Positions 18,785-27,374 of a DNA stretch of 50,427 bases are shown here, piece by piece. Made by a program: the position numbers and the translations under genes. Below the pieces are notes generated by a model that made no database searches, was not told where the DNA came from, and saw only the letters and a program-made list of their open reading frames with translations. Positions within the stretch are counted from its first letter, which is position 1. Every line of letters starts with the position of its first letter. Origin of the DNA: Allobosea sp. Root483D1 (GTDB lineage Bacteria > Pseudomonadota > Alphaproteobacteria > Rhizobiales > Beijerinckiaceae); the NCBI RefSeq assembly GCF_001429505.1, contig NZ_LMJW01000020.1, positions 91,429-141,855 on the forward strand, written 5' to 3'.

Positions 18785-19102
18785 ATGCGTGAAATCGGTT
18801 TCGGGCTGATATTCAGCCTGGCCATCGCCTTGGCCGCCTTTCTGGTCGCTGCCTGGCCCGTTCCTGGGCAGCCGATCGCGGCCTTCTTTCGGTCTGGCAC
18901 GTCCCAGCCGGAGATGGCGCGTGCCGTCGCCGCGGCCGGGGGCAGCCTCCTCCAACTGGACGGCACCGCAGCCGTCGCGATCAGCGTCGGCGACGGCCGC
19001 GATTATGCGACGTCCCTCTATCGGGCGGGCGCCTGGCTCGTCATTGACGGCTCGCTGGCGCAAACCTGCATCCGTCAGGCAAGGAGCCTCGCAAATGGGT
19101 GA
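18785..19102 (+). CDS. Small membrane-anchored protein, partner of the chemoreceptor
   Basis: This 105-residue protein has one N-terminal transmembrane helix or uncleaved signal (residues 4-24, IGFGLIFSLAIALAAFLVAA) and an extracytoplasmic alpha/beta-like domain of about 75 residues. I do not recognise the family. Its last 8 bases overlap the start of the chemoreceptor gene, whose ribosome-binding site (AAGGAG, 19081-19086) lies within this gene, so the two are translationally linked. A periplasmic accessory or sensor subunit for that receptor is a plausible inference. Confidence 0.65.
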   Translation: MREIGFGLIFSLAIALAAFLVAAWPVPGQPIAAFFRSGTSQPEMARAVAAAGGSLLQLDGTAAVAISVGDGRDYATSLYRAGAWLVIDGSLAQTCIRQARSLANG

Positions 19103-20552
19103 GGTCGAGCGGCTCCGTGCGCGGTTCGCCAGGCTCCTGATGGCAATTCTGTGGACGAATGTCGGGCTGCTCCTGGTTGCAACGCCATCGGGCGGGCCGG
19201 CTCAGTTGAATCTCGCGGCGATGGGCACGGCGCTCGCGATCCTGGGCACCCTCGCCTGGCGGATCGACCGGATCGGCTGGGTTACGCGCCAGGTGTCCAG
19301 TGTCGTGCTGGTCGGCCAGGTCATGCTGCTGGTCTATGCCTTTGCCGGGCATCCCTATCAGGTCGACCTGCACATGTATTTCTTCGCCATGCTGGCGGTG
19401 CTGGCCGGTTGGCTGGACTGGCGCATCTTCCTGCCGGCGTCGCTCGCCATCACCGCTCACCATCTCGTGCTGAGCTTCGTCAATTCGATGGGTGTGTTTC
19501 CGGGCGGCGGCGATCTGCGCCGCGCGCTGCTGCACGGCGCCATCGTGGCGGTTCAGGCGGTGGTGCTGAGCTGGATCGTCTGGTCTCTGCGGCAGGCGGT
19601 GGAAGCCTCCGAACACGAACGCACCGAGGCACAGGCGGCGAGGAGCGTCGCCGACGAGGCGCGCCGGGATGTCGCCACGACGACGGCGCAGGCCGCGCAT
19701 GAGCGCCGCCGCATCCTGCACGACCTAGCCAACGAGTTCGAGCGCAAGATCGCCGGCATCGCGCGGGCGGTGATCGCCTCGATCGCGTCGCTCAGGGCTG
19801 CCTCGGAGCAGATGCGCACCGGCGCGGAGGAGGTGTCGCAGCGTTCCATGGCGGCGTTGCAAGCATCGCGCTCGTCCTCCTCCAACGTCGTCGCCATCAC
19901 CGAGACGACATCGGAACTGGCCAGCTCCTTCACCGAGGTCGACCGCCAGGTGAACGAGGCTGCGCGCCTCGTCGGGCATACCACGCAGCAGGCGCTCACC
20001 GTGCTCGACCGGGTCGGCGAACTCTCGCGCAAGGTGCATGAGATCGGCAATGTCACCCAGGTGATCTCGACCATCGCCCGGCATACCAATCTCCTGGCGC
20101 TCAACGCCTCGATCGAGGCTGCCAGGATCGGCAATATGGGCGGTGGCTTTGCCGTGGTCGCGCACGAGATCAAGGGACTCGCCGACGAGACCTGGCGGGC
20201 GACCGAGCAGATACAGAACCAGATCGACGCGATCGGCCTTTCCGGCGCCGATGCGGTCACCGCAATCGATGCGATGACGGCGACGATCGACGCGCTCAAC
20301 CAGATCTCCTCCGTGGTCGCGGCGGTGGTGGAGAAGCAGAACGTGGCGACGGCCGGCATCGCCGAAAACGTCAGGCGCGCCGCGGACGAGACGGTGACGG
20401 CGGGCGGGCATATCGACATCGTCAGCCGCGTCGCCGAGGAGACCGGCGAGGCGGCCAACCATGTCGCTGATTCCGCCGATGTGCTGTCGCGTCAGTCGGC
20501 CGATCTCGACACCGAGGTCGCCGATTTCCTCGGCCGCATCCGGGTCGCCTGA
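19095..20552 (+). CDS. Methyl-accepting chemotaxis protein with polytopic membrane sensor
   Basis: This 485-residue receptor lacks a periplasmic ligand domain. Instead it has about six transmembrane helices in the first 170 residues, including a His-containing pair (QVDLHMYFFAMLAV and ITAHHLVLSF) that could hold a cofactor or ligand in the membrane. A short coiled linker (about 172-215) follows, then the signalling domain with a variant tip ([20 protein letters not shown]). It lacks a C-terminal CheR tether. The start at 19095 follows AAGGAG and overlaps the small membrane gene upstream. The signal sensed is unknown. Confidence 0.88.
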   Translation: MGEVERLRARFARLLMAILWTNVGLLLVATPSGGPAQLNLAAMGTALAILGTLAWRIDRIGWVTRQVSSVVLVGQVMLLVYAFAGHPYQVDLHMYFFAMLAVLAGWLDWRIFLPASLAITAHHLVLSFVNSMGVFPGGGDLRRALLHGAIVAVQAVVLSWIVWSLRQAVEASEHERTEAQAARSVADEARRDVATTTAQAAHERRRILHDLANEFERKIAGIARAVIASIASLRAASEQMRTGAEEVSQRSMAALQASRSSSSNVVAITETTSELASSFTEVDRQVNEAARLVGHTTQQALTVLDRVGELSRKVHEIGNVTQVISTIARHTNLLALNASIEAARIGNMGGGFAVVAHEIKGLADETWRATEQIQNQIDAIGLSGADAVTAIDAMTATIDALNQISSVVAAVVEKQNVATAGIAENVRRAADETVTAGGHIDIVSRVAEETGEAANHVADSADVLSRQSADLDTEVADFLGRIRVA

Positions 20553-20656
20553 AGCTGTCCTCTCGGCCGGGCCGAAGCAGCGCCCGAACCAGGCGGGCGG
20601 GGTCGCGCTCAACAGCGCAGGCGAGGACCGGTGGTTCCCAGGAAATCCGCTGGGCA

Positions 20657-20677
20657 AGAAAAAAGCCCCGAAGGGCT
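20657..20677 (-). terminator. Intrinsic terminator of tRNA-Pro
   Basis: On the minus strand the stem AGCCC / GGGCT (loop TTCG) is followed by a run of T residues (A-run at 20657-20664 on the plus strand). It lies about 36 bases past the 3' end of the leftward tRNA-Pro gene. Confidence 0.8.
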
Positions 20678-20712
20678 GTTCTCGCAAGATCTTGGACTAT
20701 CTCGGGAAATTT

Positions 20713-20789
20713 TGGTCGGAGTGGCAGGATTTGAACCTGCGACCCCCTCGTCCCGAACGAGGTGCTCTACCAGGCTGAGCCACACTCCG
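20713..20789 (-). tRNA. tRNA-Pro (anticodon CGG)
   Basis: This is a full cloverleaf on the minus strand: acceptor CGGAGTG pairing with CACTCCG, D-loop GGCTCAGCCTGGTAGAGC, anticodon loop TTCGGGA (anticodon CGG), T-loop GGTTCAAATCC, and an encoded CCA end at 20713-20715. It is followed by its own terminator. Confidence 0.95.
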
Positions 20790-20971
20790 ATTAACTGGTG
20801 GCCGGCTTATAGCCAGCCCGCCGCCGCAGCGCAACAGCCAAGGATATGGGTTGTGCAATCTTTTCGGCAAAGGGTGGGATCAATGCGGGCCACGCGCATC
20901 GCGATCGAAACGGGACGTGCGTGATCCGATGTTGCACGCGCTCGCGACGCGCTCTAGAAGGCAGCGCAGAT

Positions 20972-21046
20972 TGGGGCGTCGCCAAGCGGTAAGGCAGCGG
21001 TTTTTGGTACCGCCATTCCCAGGTTCGAATCCTGGCGCCCCAGCCA
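20972..21046 (+). tRNA. tRNA-Gln (anticodon TTG)
   Basis: The acceptor TGGGGCG (20972-20978) pairs with CGCCCCA (21036-21042), followed by G and an encoded CCA (21044-21046). The anticodon loop TTTTGGT gives TTG. The T-arm is CCAGGTTCGAATCCTGG. An integrase-like reading frame begins 55 bases downstream, so the 3' end of this tRNA is a likely attachment site. Confidence 0.95.
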
Positions 21047-21101
21047 CTTTCATGTAAAGCGCTGATTTACAAGCGGTTCTGCTGCCCTCATAGGTCCGGC
21101 A

Positions 21102-22463
21102 ATGCGATTTGCCCGTCCGGTTGCTACAAAGGGCACCATTTTGGCGCGTCTTCTCCGCAACGTCGTCCAACGAAACCGCATCTTTCATTTCCGCCGCGGC
21201 ATCCCGCTTGATCTACGCCCGCGCTTTCGGCGCCGCGAGATCACCTGCTCATTGCGAACCTCCGAACTTCACCTCGCCGGGATCAGGTCGCGGGAGCTAT
21301 ATTTAGCGGCAGAATCGCTCTTCGACGAAAGCCGCTGCGACCCCATGCTCTCAGACGACCAGCTCGCGGCCATCGTGCAGGATTTCTATGGCTACGTTCT
21401 CGAACAGGAAAACAAACTGCGGCTCAGGCATGGGCGCATCCCGGAGGAGGTTCGAGTCCGACGCGCCGAGCACTTCAGCACCGTCGCCAAGCAGGCGCGC
21501 GCCGACCTCGGCGCTAACGAGTTCGGCAGTGTCGCCTTCATCAGCGAGGCAATGTTGCGCAAGCACAAACTCGCCGGTCAGCTCGACGAGACGAGCCGGA
21601 ACCAGGTCTCGCAGGTGCTGATGCGCGGGGGCATTGAACTCGCCGAAGCGGTCAGGGCTCGCTACGAAGGCGATTTCAATTTCGAGCCACGTGACAAGCT
21701 GCTGGCGCGGAAGGTCGAGGCCTTGTTCGCGGCGCCGGCGAATAAGGGCTTCGTCGCACCCCACTGGCTGACCTTCAAGCAAGCCCAAGCGCTCGGCGCC
21801 CAGGTTCGTAAAGGCGAGCGGGCCAGCCAGGTCGTCTATGCCGGGACGCTGAACCGGACCGAGATCGACGAGGCCGGGGCCGAGGTCGAGCGCGGCATCC
21901 CCTTCCTCAAAGCCTACGCCGTCTTCAACGCCGACCAGATCGACGGCTTGCCGGACCGGTTCATCCCACGGCCGCTCGAGGCTATCCCCGACCACACGCG
22001 CAACGCCCAGGCCGAGGCATTCGTCGCCGCAACGGCAGCCGATGTCCGCCATGGCGGGCCCCGGGCCTATTACAGTCCCAGCGGCGACCACATCCAGATG
22101 CCGCCGTTCGCCAGCTTCAACGAAGCCGAGGGCTACTACGCCACGCTTTGCCATGAACTGACCCATTGGACGGGCCATTCGACCCGCCTCGACCGCGACC
22201 TCAGTCGCACACGCTGGGGCGATGCCGCCTATGCCGCCGAGGAACTCCTGGCTGAACTCGGGGCCGCCTTCATCTGCGCCCAGCTCCAGCTCACGCCGCA
22301 GGTCCGCGAGGACCACGCGGCCTACATCGCTTGCTGGCTCAAGGTCCTCAAGGCCGACAAGCGTGCCATCTTCACCGCCGCCGGCCAGGCGCAGCGCGCC
22401 GCCGACTTCCTCCTCGCCTTCATCCACCCGGTCGAGCCGCTCACCGACGGCCTACCTTCATGA
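21102..22463 (+). CDS. Chimeric integrase N-terminal region / ArdC-type metallopeptidase domain
   Basis: This 453-residue ORF joins two unrelated parts. Residues about 20-200 look like the N-terminal (DUF6538/arm-type) and core-binding region of a tyrosine integrase (NRIFHFRRGIPLDLRPRF; SLRTSEL). From about residue 212 it is the C-terminal part of an ArdC-like antirestriction protein: HWLTFKQAQALGAQVRKGER, then the zincin motif HELTH (351-355) and the downstream EELLAELGA helix. The integrase catalytic domain and the first part of the ArdC ssDNA-binding domain are missing. The gene starts 55 bases after tRNA-Gln, where an integrase is expected. The frame is intact, so this is either an in-frame deletion scar or a working fusion. 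The stop overlaps the next start (ATGA). Confidence 0.78.
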   Translation: MRFARPVATKGTILARLLRNVVQRNRIFHFRRGIPLDLRPRFRRREITCSLRTSELHLAGIRSRELYLAAESLFDESRCDPMLSDDQLAAIVQDFYGYVLEQENKLRLRHGRIPEEVRVRRAEHFSTVAKQARADLGANEFGSVAFISEAMLRKHKLAGQLDETSRNQVSQVLMRGGIELAEAVRARYEGDFNFEPRDKLLARKVEALFAAPANKGFVAPHWLTFKQAQALGAQVRKGERASQVVYAGTLNRTEIDEAGAEVERGIPFLKAYAVFNADQIDGLPDRFIPRPLEAIPDHTRNAQAEAFVAATAADVRHGGPRAYYSPSGDHIQMPPFASFNEAEGYYATLCHELTHWTGHSTRLDRDLSRTRWGDAAYAAEELLAELGAAFICAQLQLTPQVREDHAAYIACWLKVLKADKRAIFTAAGQAQRAADFLLAFIHPVEPLTDGLPS

Positions 22464-23155
22464 AGCGGCGCAGCGCAACCGACCCCAACCAACTCGGCTT
22501 CGACCTCCTGCTCGCCGAGACCGACAAGGCGAACCAGGCGGCTGCGCTCAACCGTGCCATCGGTCACCTTCCCAGCTCGCTGGAAGCGGCCTTGCCCTAT
22601 TACCGCGACTTCATCGCCCGGCATCATGCCGCGATGCTGGCTGGCGACGGAAAGACCGCCATCGCGCTTCGTGAGGAAGCCGGCCATCTCGCCTTGCGCC
22701 TCAATCACGGCGAGCCGGGCATTCTCGCCGGCCCCGATGCCCCTGGCTGCCAGCTTGCCGATCTCACCGCCGCCGAGCCCGGCACAGTTCCAAGCTGGGG
22801 CCAGCAGGGCGAGTTCATCCTCAAGGTCGCCGGCATCCGCGTCCTCATCAATATGAGCGGCCTATTCGGCATCGGCGCGCGCTTCATGACGTACCTGAGC
22901 TTCAGCGCTCGCGCGGTCGACTGGGACCAGCCGTTCCTGAGCGAGCCCGGCTACCGCAGCTTCATGGGCACCAACGCGCCACTCGTGCCCGGCTTTACCC
23001 CAGCTGGCTTTGCACGCGCAGTCATCGGCAATCACGTCGCCACCACACTGAAAGGCAAGCTCGTCGCGATCACACAGCAGTATCGACCGACAGACGCGCG
23101 ATGGGCAGCGCCGCCCGGCTCTGATAGGACCGCCGGTACAGATATCGATCTCTAA
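22460..23155 (+). CDS. Unknown protein coupled to the ArdC-like gene
   Basis: This 231-residue protein is of unknown function. It begins MKRRSATDPNQLGFDLLLAE and has a helical first third with a charged RHHAAM segment, then a mixed alpha/beta part (GEFILKVAGIRVLINMSGLFGIGARFMTYLSF). It has no signal peptide. Its ATG overlaps the ArdC-like stop by four bases, so the pair is translationally coupled. Genes of this kind beside ardC on plasmids and integrative elements of alphaproteobacteria are familiar to me, but I cannot name the family. I infer a mobile-element accessory protein. Confidence 0.6.
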   Translation: MKRRSATDPNQLGFDLLLAETDKANQAAALNRAIGHLPSSLEAALPYYRDFIARHHAAMLAGDGKTAIALREEAGHLALRLNHGEPGILAGPDAPGCQLADLTAAEPGTVPSWGQQGEFILKVAGIRVLINMSGLFGIGARFMTYLSFSARAVDWDQPFLSEPGYRSFMGTNAPLVPGFTPAGFARAVIGNHVATTLKGKLVAITQQYRPTDARWAAPPGSDRTAGTDIDL

Positions 23156-23386
23156 CAGCCTGCACGTCTTGGGCACCGGTTTTCCAGAACCCCTCCCGTA
23201 CGCTTCCAGAATCCGATTGTGGAAGCGCAGCAGCCTGAAATGCCGGCCGAGAGTCGAGTGCGCCGACGACCCACCTCGGACTTCGCGCATGTCGGCGCCT
23301 GGCCCATTGCCGACGTCTAGGGAGTCTGCTTTCGGGCAATCTGATCGCGGGCGCCGGGTTCGTAGTGCCACCGAGCTTGGCTGATT

Positions 23387-24688
23387 TCAACGGCCGAACC
23401 CATCGAGCAACCGGTTCCATTTCATGCCGAGGTCGAGCACGGCGCTCCGGGCGAAATGGAAGGGGAAGGGCTTGATCGGCGTGTTCGGCAGGCTGGTCGT
23501 CTCCGGCTTGCCGGCGAGGTTGCGGCCGAGCCAGGCGCCGCATCGGTTGGCCAGCGCGACACCGCGGCCGTTATAGCCGACCATGACATGCAGATCGTCT
23601 TCGAGCGCGTGATAATGGGGTAGATAGTCGAAGGTGATGCCGACCAGCCCCGTCCAGCGATAGGCGATCGGCACGTCGCGCAGTGCCGGGAGGATGCCGT
23701 GGAGCACCCCTTCCAGCACCGAGTAATCGGCGATGTCGCGCGCGGTCTCGCGCGACGACAGGAAGGAGGCGCGCCCGCCCAGCATCAGCCGCCCGTCCGG
23801 GCTGCGGCGGAAGTAGAGGACGAGCCGGCGGCTGTCATAGACCGTCTCGGCCCCAGGCAGAATGCCGGCATGCTCGGGGCCGAGCGGCGCGGTCGCGATC
23901 TGGAAGCTGTTCACCGGTAGCAGAGACTGCGCGAGGCCGGGTACGAGCGCGTCGCTGTAGGCATTGGTCGCGACGAGGACCTTGCGGGCGAACAGCACAC
24001 CGTCGGGCGTCGGGATGCGCCAACGGCCGGCCTCGCGCCGCAGTGACAGGGCCGGCGAGTTCGGAAACAGCTCCGCGCCGGCGCTGCGGGCCACGCGGGC
24101 CAGCTCCCGGGCGAGATCCAGCGGCTGGACGCTCGCGCCGCGCGGATCGTAGAGGCCGCCGAGATAGCGTGTCGTGCCGACGCGCCGCTCGACATCGGCT
24201 GCGTCGAGATCCAGGGCGGCGACGCCGGCCTTGCGCAGCCCGCCGGCGGCCTGCCGCACGCTGGCGAGCGCGGCGGGATGATGCGCCAGGCGCAGCAGAC
24301 CCGGCCGGGCGAAGCGGCAGGCGAGCCTCTGGCGTTCGACCAGCTCGGCGAGGAAATCGGGCGCCTCCTGCCCGAGCCGATGAAGCCCGCGCCCGGCTTC
24401 GCCATAGCGGGCCGACAGCGCCGCTTCGTCGAGCTTGACGCCGGGATTGACCTGCCCGCCATTGCGGCCGCTCGCGCCATAGCCGATCGGCCCGGCCTCC
24501 AGCAGCGCCACGGAGGCGCCGATCTCGGCGGCATGCAGCGCCGCGGACAGGCCGGTGAAGCCGCCGCCGACGATCGCGATCTCGACGCTGCGTTCGCCGG
24601 CGAGCGGCGGGGCCGAGAATGGCTCCGCCGAGGCGGTAGCGAGCCACAGGCTCTCGGGCTGGGCAAGCGTCGCGGCGCCGTCGGCCAT
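23387..24688 (-). CDS. FAD-dependent amine oxidoreductase (DAO / PuuB-like)
   Basis: This 433-residue flavoprotein has an N-terminal dinucleotide-binding motif (IAIVGGGFTGLSAALHAAE, about residue 37) and the PuuB-like segment YGASGRNGGQVNPG near 72. The middle is a DAO-type substrate domain, and the C-terminal part has GYNGRGVALANRCG near 385. Relatives oxidise amines or N-modified amino compounds such as gamma-glutamylputrescine. The ATG at 24688 is used; the longer frame from 24856 would run through the cupin gene. It is the last gene of the seven-gene uptake operon, two bases after the cupin gene, so it probably oxidises the imported substrate. The exact substrate is unknown. Confidence 0.83.
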   Translation of the reverse strand: MADGAATLAQPESLWLATASAEPFSAPPLAGERSVEIAIVGGGFTGLSAALHAAEIGASVALLEAGPIGYGASGRNGGQVNPGVKLDEAALSARYGEAGRGLHRLGQEAPDFLAELVERQRLACRFARPGLLRLAHHPAALASVRQAAGGLRKAGVAALDLDAADVERRVGTTRYLGGLYDPRGASVQPLDLARELARVARSAGAELFPNSPALSLRREAGRWRIPTPDGVLFARKVLVATNAYSDALVPGLAQSLLPVNSFQIATAPLGPEHAGILPGAETVYDSRRLVLYFRRSPDGRLMLGGRASFLSSRETARDIADYSVLEGVLHGILPALRDVPIAYRWTGLVGITFDYLPHYHALEDDLHVMVGYNGRGVALANRCGAWLGRNLAGKPETTSLPNTPIKPFPFHFARSAVLDLGMKWNRLLDGFGR

Positions 24689-24690
24689 GG

Positions 24691-25035
24691 TCAGCGCAGG
24701 CGCACGAAGAAGTGCTTGGCCATCGGCTCCAGCACCTCCCATGTCCCCTTGAAGCCGGGATTGATGACGAGCGTCGCGCCGGGCACGAGCTCGGTCCGGG
24801 AACCGTCCTCGCCGCGCACCACGCCGCGGCCGGACAGGATCGTCATGAACTCCCATTTGTCATAGGCGATCGTCCAGCAGCCGGGGGTCGACTCCCAGCG
24901 CCCGCTCGTCATGCCGTTCTCCGAGAGATAGAGCCAGCTGCGCCAGGTCGGCTGGCCGTGGAGGATGCGCTCGGGCGCCGGCGCGCTGTCGCGCGGCTCG
25001 GCGCTCGCATCGTTGAAGTCGATGATCGTGGGCAT
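24691..25035 (-). CDS. Cupin domain protein (DUF861 / Cupin_3 type)
   Basis: This 114-residue single cupin barrel of the ureidoglycine aminohydrolase-like class shows RSWLYLSENGMTSGRWESTPG and the second motif PGATLVINPGFKGTWEVLEP. Such small proteins often accompany amine or purine-type catabolism and may bind a metal and substrate, but the activity is not proven. It sits between the ABC ATPase gene (27 bases upstream) and the FAD oxidoreductase gene (2 bases downstream), which ties it to the same pathway. Confidence 0.82.
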   Translation of the reverse strand: MPTIIDFNDASAEPRDSAPAPERILHGQPTWRSWLYLSENGMTSGRWESTPGCWTIAYDKWEFMTILSGRGVVRGEDGSRTELVPGATLVINPGFKGTWEVLEPMAKHFFVRLR

Positions 25036-25062
25036 GGAAAGGGCTCGCTTGTTGGCTTCTGG

Positions 25063-26154
25063 TCAGCGCGGCGGGAAGAGCAGGGCGTCCCGCTCGTTCC
25101 AGCTGAGTCGGACGGTGTCGCCCGCCTTGAAGCGCGCGGCCTCGCTGACGCGCCCGTCGCGGACGATCATCGGGCCGAGCTCGGTATCGATGGTCAGGCG
25201 CACGGTCGCGCCCATAAATTCGCGCAGGGCGACGCGGCCCGGAATGGCGTTGCAGGGGGGTGTGTCCTGCAATGCGGCGAGCCGCAGAGCCTCGGGGCGG
25301 ATCGCCATCACGGCCTGCGCCTGCGCAGGCGCCGCTGCACGGGAAGTGGTCGCGGTGAACAGCGCGCCGGGGATGCCCGTCGGGGCGACGGTGGCGAGCG
25401 GGCCGTCTTGGCCGCGCATCGTCACGTCGATGAAGTTCGACTCGCCGACGAAGCCGGCGACGAAGGCCGAGGCCGGGTTCTCATAGATCTCGTCGGGCGT
25501 CGCGAGCTGGCAGATCTTGCCCTCCGCCATCACGGCGATCCGGTCGGACAGCGCCAGCGCCTCCTCCTGATCATGCGTGACGTAGAGCACCGTCACGCCG
25601 AGATCGCGCTGGATGCGCTTGATCTCGGTCTGGAGCTGGTCGCGCAGGCTGCGGTCGAGCGCACCCAGCGGCTCGTCCATCAGCAGCACGGGCGGCTCGA
25701 AGACGAGGGCCCGGGCAAGCGCGACGCGCTGCTGCTGGCCGCCTGACAGCTCGGCGATCCGGCGCGTGGCGAGATGGCCGAGCGAAACGATGTCGAGCAC
25801 CCGGCCGATAGCCTTCTCGATCGCCGGCTGCGTCCATTTGCGCATGCGCAAGGGGAAGGCGACGTTCTCGAAGACGTTGAGATGTGGGAACAGCGCGTAG
25901 TTCTGGAAGACGACGCCGAGGTCGCGCTTTTCCGGCGGGAGACCCGCGATGTCGCGGCCGTCGATCGCGATACGCCCGGCGTCGAGGTCGACGAAGCCGG
26001 CGACCGCCATCAGCGTCGTCGTCTTGCCCGAGCCGCTGAGGCCGAGCAGGGTGACGAACTCGCCCGGCGCGACGTCGAGCGAGACATCGTCGACCGCGAC
26101 GAAATCGCTGTAGCGCTTGCTGAGATGGCTGATCTGGACTGCGGCGCCGGTCAT
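25063..26154 (-). CDS. ABC transporter ATP-binding protein (PotA-like)
   Basis: This 363-residue ATPase of the spermidine/putrescine/iron importer class has Walker A GLSGSGKTT (about residue 38), Q-loop FQNYALFPHL, signature LSGGQQQR (about 138), Walker B VLLMDEP and H-loop VTHDQEEAL. A C-terminal TOBE regulatory domain follows (about 270-363). It energises import through the two permeases encoded upstream, with the binding protein at 29013-30086. It lies 16 bases after the M24 gene in the same operon. Confidence 0.93.
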   Translation of the reverse strand: MTGAAVQISHLSKRYSDFVAVDDVSLDVAPGEFVTLLGLSGSGKTTTLMAVAGFVDLDAGRIAIDGRDIAGLPPEKRDLGVVFQNYALFPHLNVFENVAFPLRMRKWTQPAIEKAIGRVLDIVSLGHLATRRIAELSGGQQQRVALARALVFEPPVLLMDEPLGALDRSLRDQLQTEIKRIQRDLGVTVLYVTHDQEEALALSDRIAVMAEGKICQLATPDEIYENPASAFVAGFVGESNFIDVTMRGQDGPLATVAPTGIPGALFTATTSRAAAPAQAQAVMAIRPEALRLAALQDTPPCNAIPGRVALREFMGATVRLTIDTELGPMIVRDGRVSEAARFKAGDTVRLSWNERDALLFPPR

Positions 26155-26170
26155 GCTCGTGTCCCGCCGC

Positions 26171-27370
26171 TCACCAGAAGCGCATCGTCGCGTCGGTCAG
26201 GCGTTCATAGCCGTCGGGCGTGATCAGCACGGATTCCTCGTAGTCGCCGAGATAGCCGTCCTGCATGATCGTGCGCTCGACCGAGAGCACCATGTTCGGG
26301 ACGATTGGCGTCGTCACGCCGCGCGCCAGCCAGGGATCGTCCCAGCCCAGCCCGATGCCGTGGCCCATTGCCGAGAACACGCCATCGACGGCAAAGCCCA
26401 TGGATTTCTGCTTGTCGAGGCCTGCCGCGCCAAGATCGCCCGCAGTGGCACCCGGCCGGATCGCGGCCAGCGTCGCCTCGATGCTGGCGATGGCCGACTC
26501 GAACAGCTCGACCTGCCGGTTGGTGACCGGGCCGACGGCCTTGGAGCGCGCGAGGTCGAAGACATAGCCGTCGACCGCGCCCGAAATGCCGAGCCGGATC
26601 CAGTCGCCATCGGCGAGGCGCTTGTCGGAGCCCCAGGTCGGGAAGTTGCTCTTGGCAAAGCGCGAGGGATCGCCACCGCGGCCCGAGGCCATGAAGGAGT
26701 TGTAGAGCATGCCGCCGGCGGGAACGAGATAGTTCAGGCCGGCCGCGACGACGTCGCCATGCGAGGCGCCTGTGACGGCGGCGTCCATCATCGCCTCGAT
26801 CATGCGCGAGCCGATCGTGGAGGCGCGGCGCAGCAGGGCGATCTCGGCCGGCGACTTGATCGAGCGCAGGTTCATCAGCAGGTCGTCGGCGGGCTCGATG
26901 ACAAGCTCGGGCAGCGCGGCCCGCAGCTTGTTCAGCATGGTGAAGGTCAGCACGTCGCCGCCGACGAGGCCGATGCGCGCGCTGCCGAGCCCGGCCGTCT
27001 TCAGCGCCTTGACGGCATCGTCCAGCACGAAATCGGAATAGGTCACGCGGCCGTCGGCGAGCCGGATGCGTCCGTCGTCGGGCACGTCGATGACGAGCTC
27101 GGGGACCTCGTCCACGGGCAGGATCAGGAAGGTGTGGGCGCGCGCCGACCAGTTCCCCTCGAAATCCGGGATGAAGGGGAAATGCGTGTAAAAATTCGTG
27201 AGGTAGAGCACGTCGGCATAGCGGTCGAGCGTGCCGCCGCCACGCGAGCAGACCAGGAGGCCGGCGAGCCCGCGCGCCTTGGCGGTCGCGATCGCCCGCC
27301 GGCGGCGCTCGACGAACTCCTCTGCCGGGACGGTCGGCTTTCCGACCGATGCGGTTGCGTCTGCAGTCAT
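26171..27370 (-). CDS. M24 (creatinase/aminopeptidase-P fold) protein lacking a metal ligand
   Basis: This 399-residue pita-bread-fold protein has a creatinase N-terminal domain (about 15-165) and an M24 catalytic domain (about 175-399). Of the five usual metal ligands I see D272 (VDGYVFD), H337 (MGHGIG), E365 (SVERT) and E379 (GDYEES). The first Asp is replaced by Gly261 in RLGISGAVDGY. This suggests a metal-independent, creatinase-type C-N hydrolase or an altered enzyme rather than a standard Xaa-Pro peptidase; ectoine-hydrolase-like and DddP-like members share the fold. Embedded between permease and ATPase genes, it probably acts on the imported substrate. Confidence 0.82.
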   Translation of the reverse strand: MTADATASVGKPTVPAEEFVERRRRAIATAKARGLAGLLVCSRGGGTLDRYADVLYLTNFYTHFPFIPDFEGNWSARAHTFLILPVDEVPELVIDVPDDGRIRLADGRVTYSDFVLDDAVKALKTAGLGSARIGLVGGDVLTFTMLNKLRAALPELVIEPADDLLMNLRSIKSPAEIALLRRASTIGSRMIEAMMDAAVTGASHGDVVAAGLNYLVPAGGMLYNSFMASGRGGDPSRFAKSNFPTWGSDKRLADGDWIRLGISGAVDGYVFDLARSKAVGPVTNRQVELFESAIASIEATLAAIRPGATAGDLGAAGLDKQKSMGFAVDGVFSAMGHGIGLGWDDPWLARGVTTPIVPNMVLSVERTIMQDGYLGDYEESVLITPDGYERLTDATMRFW

Positions 27371-27374
27371 GGGA

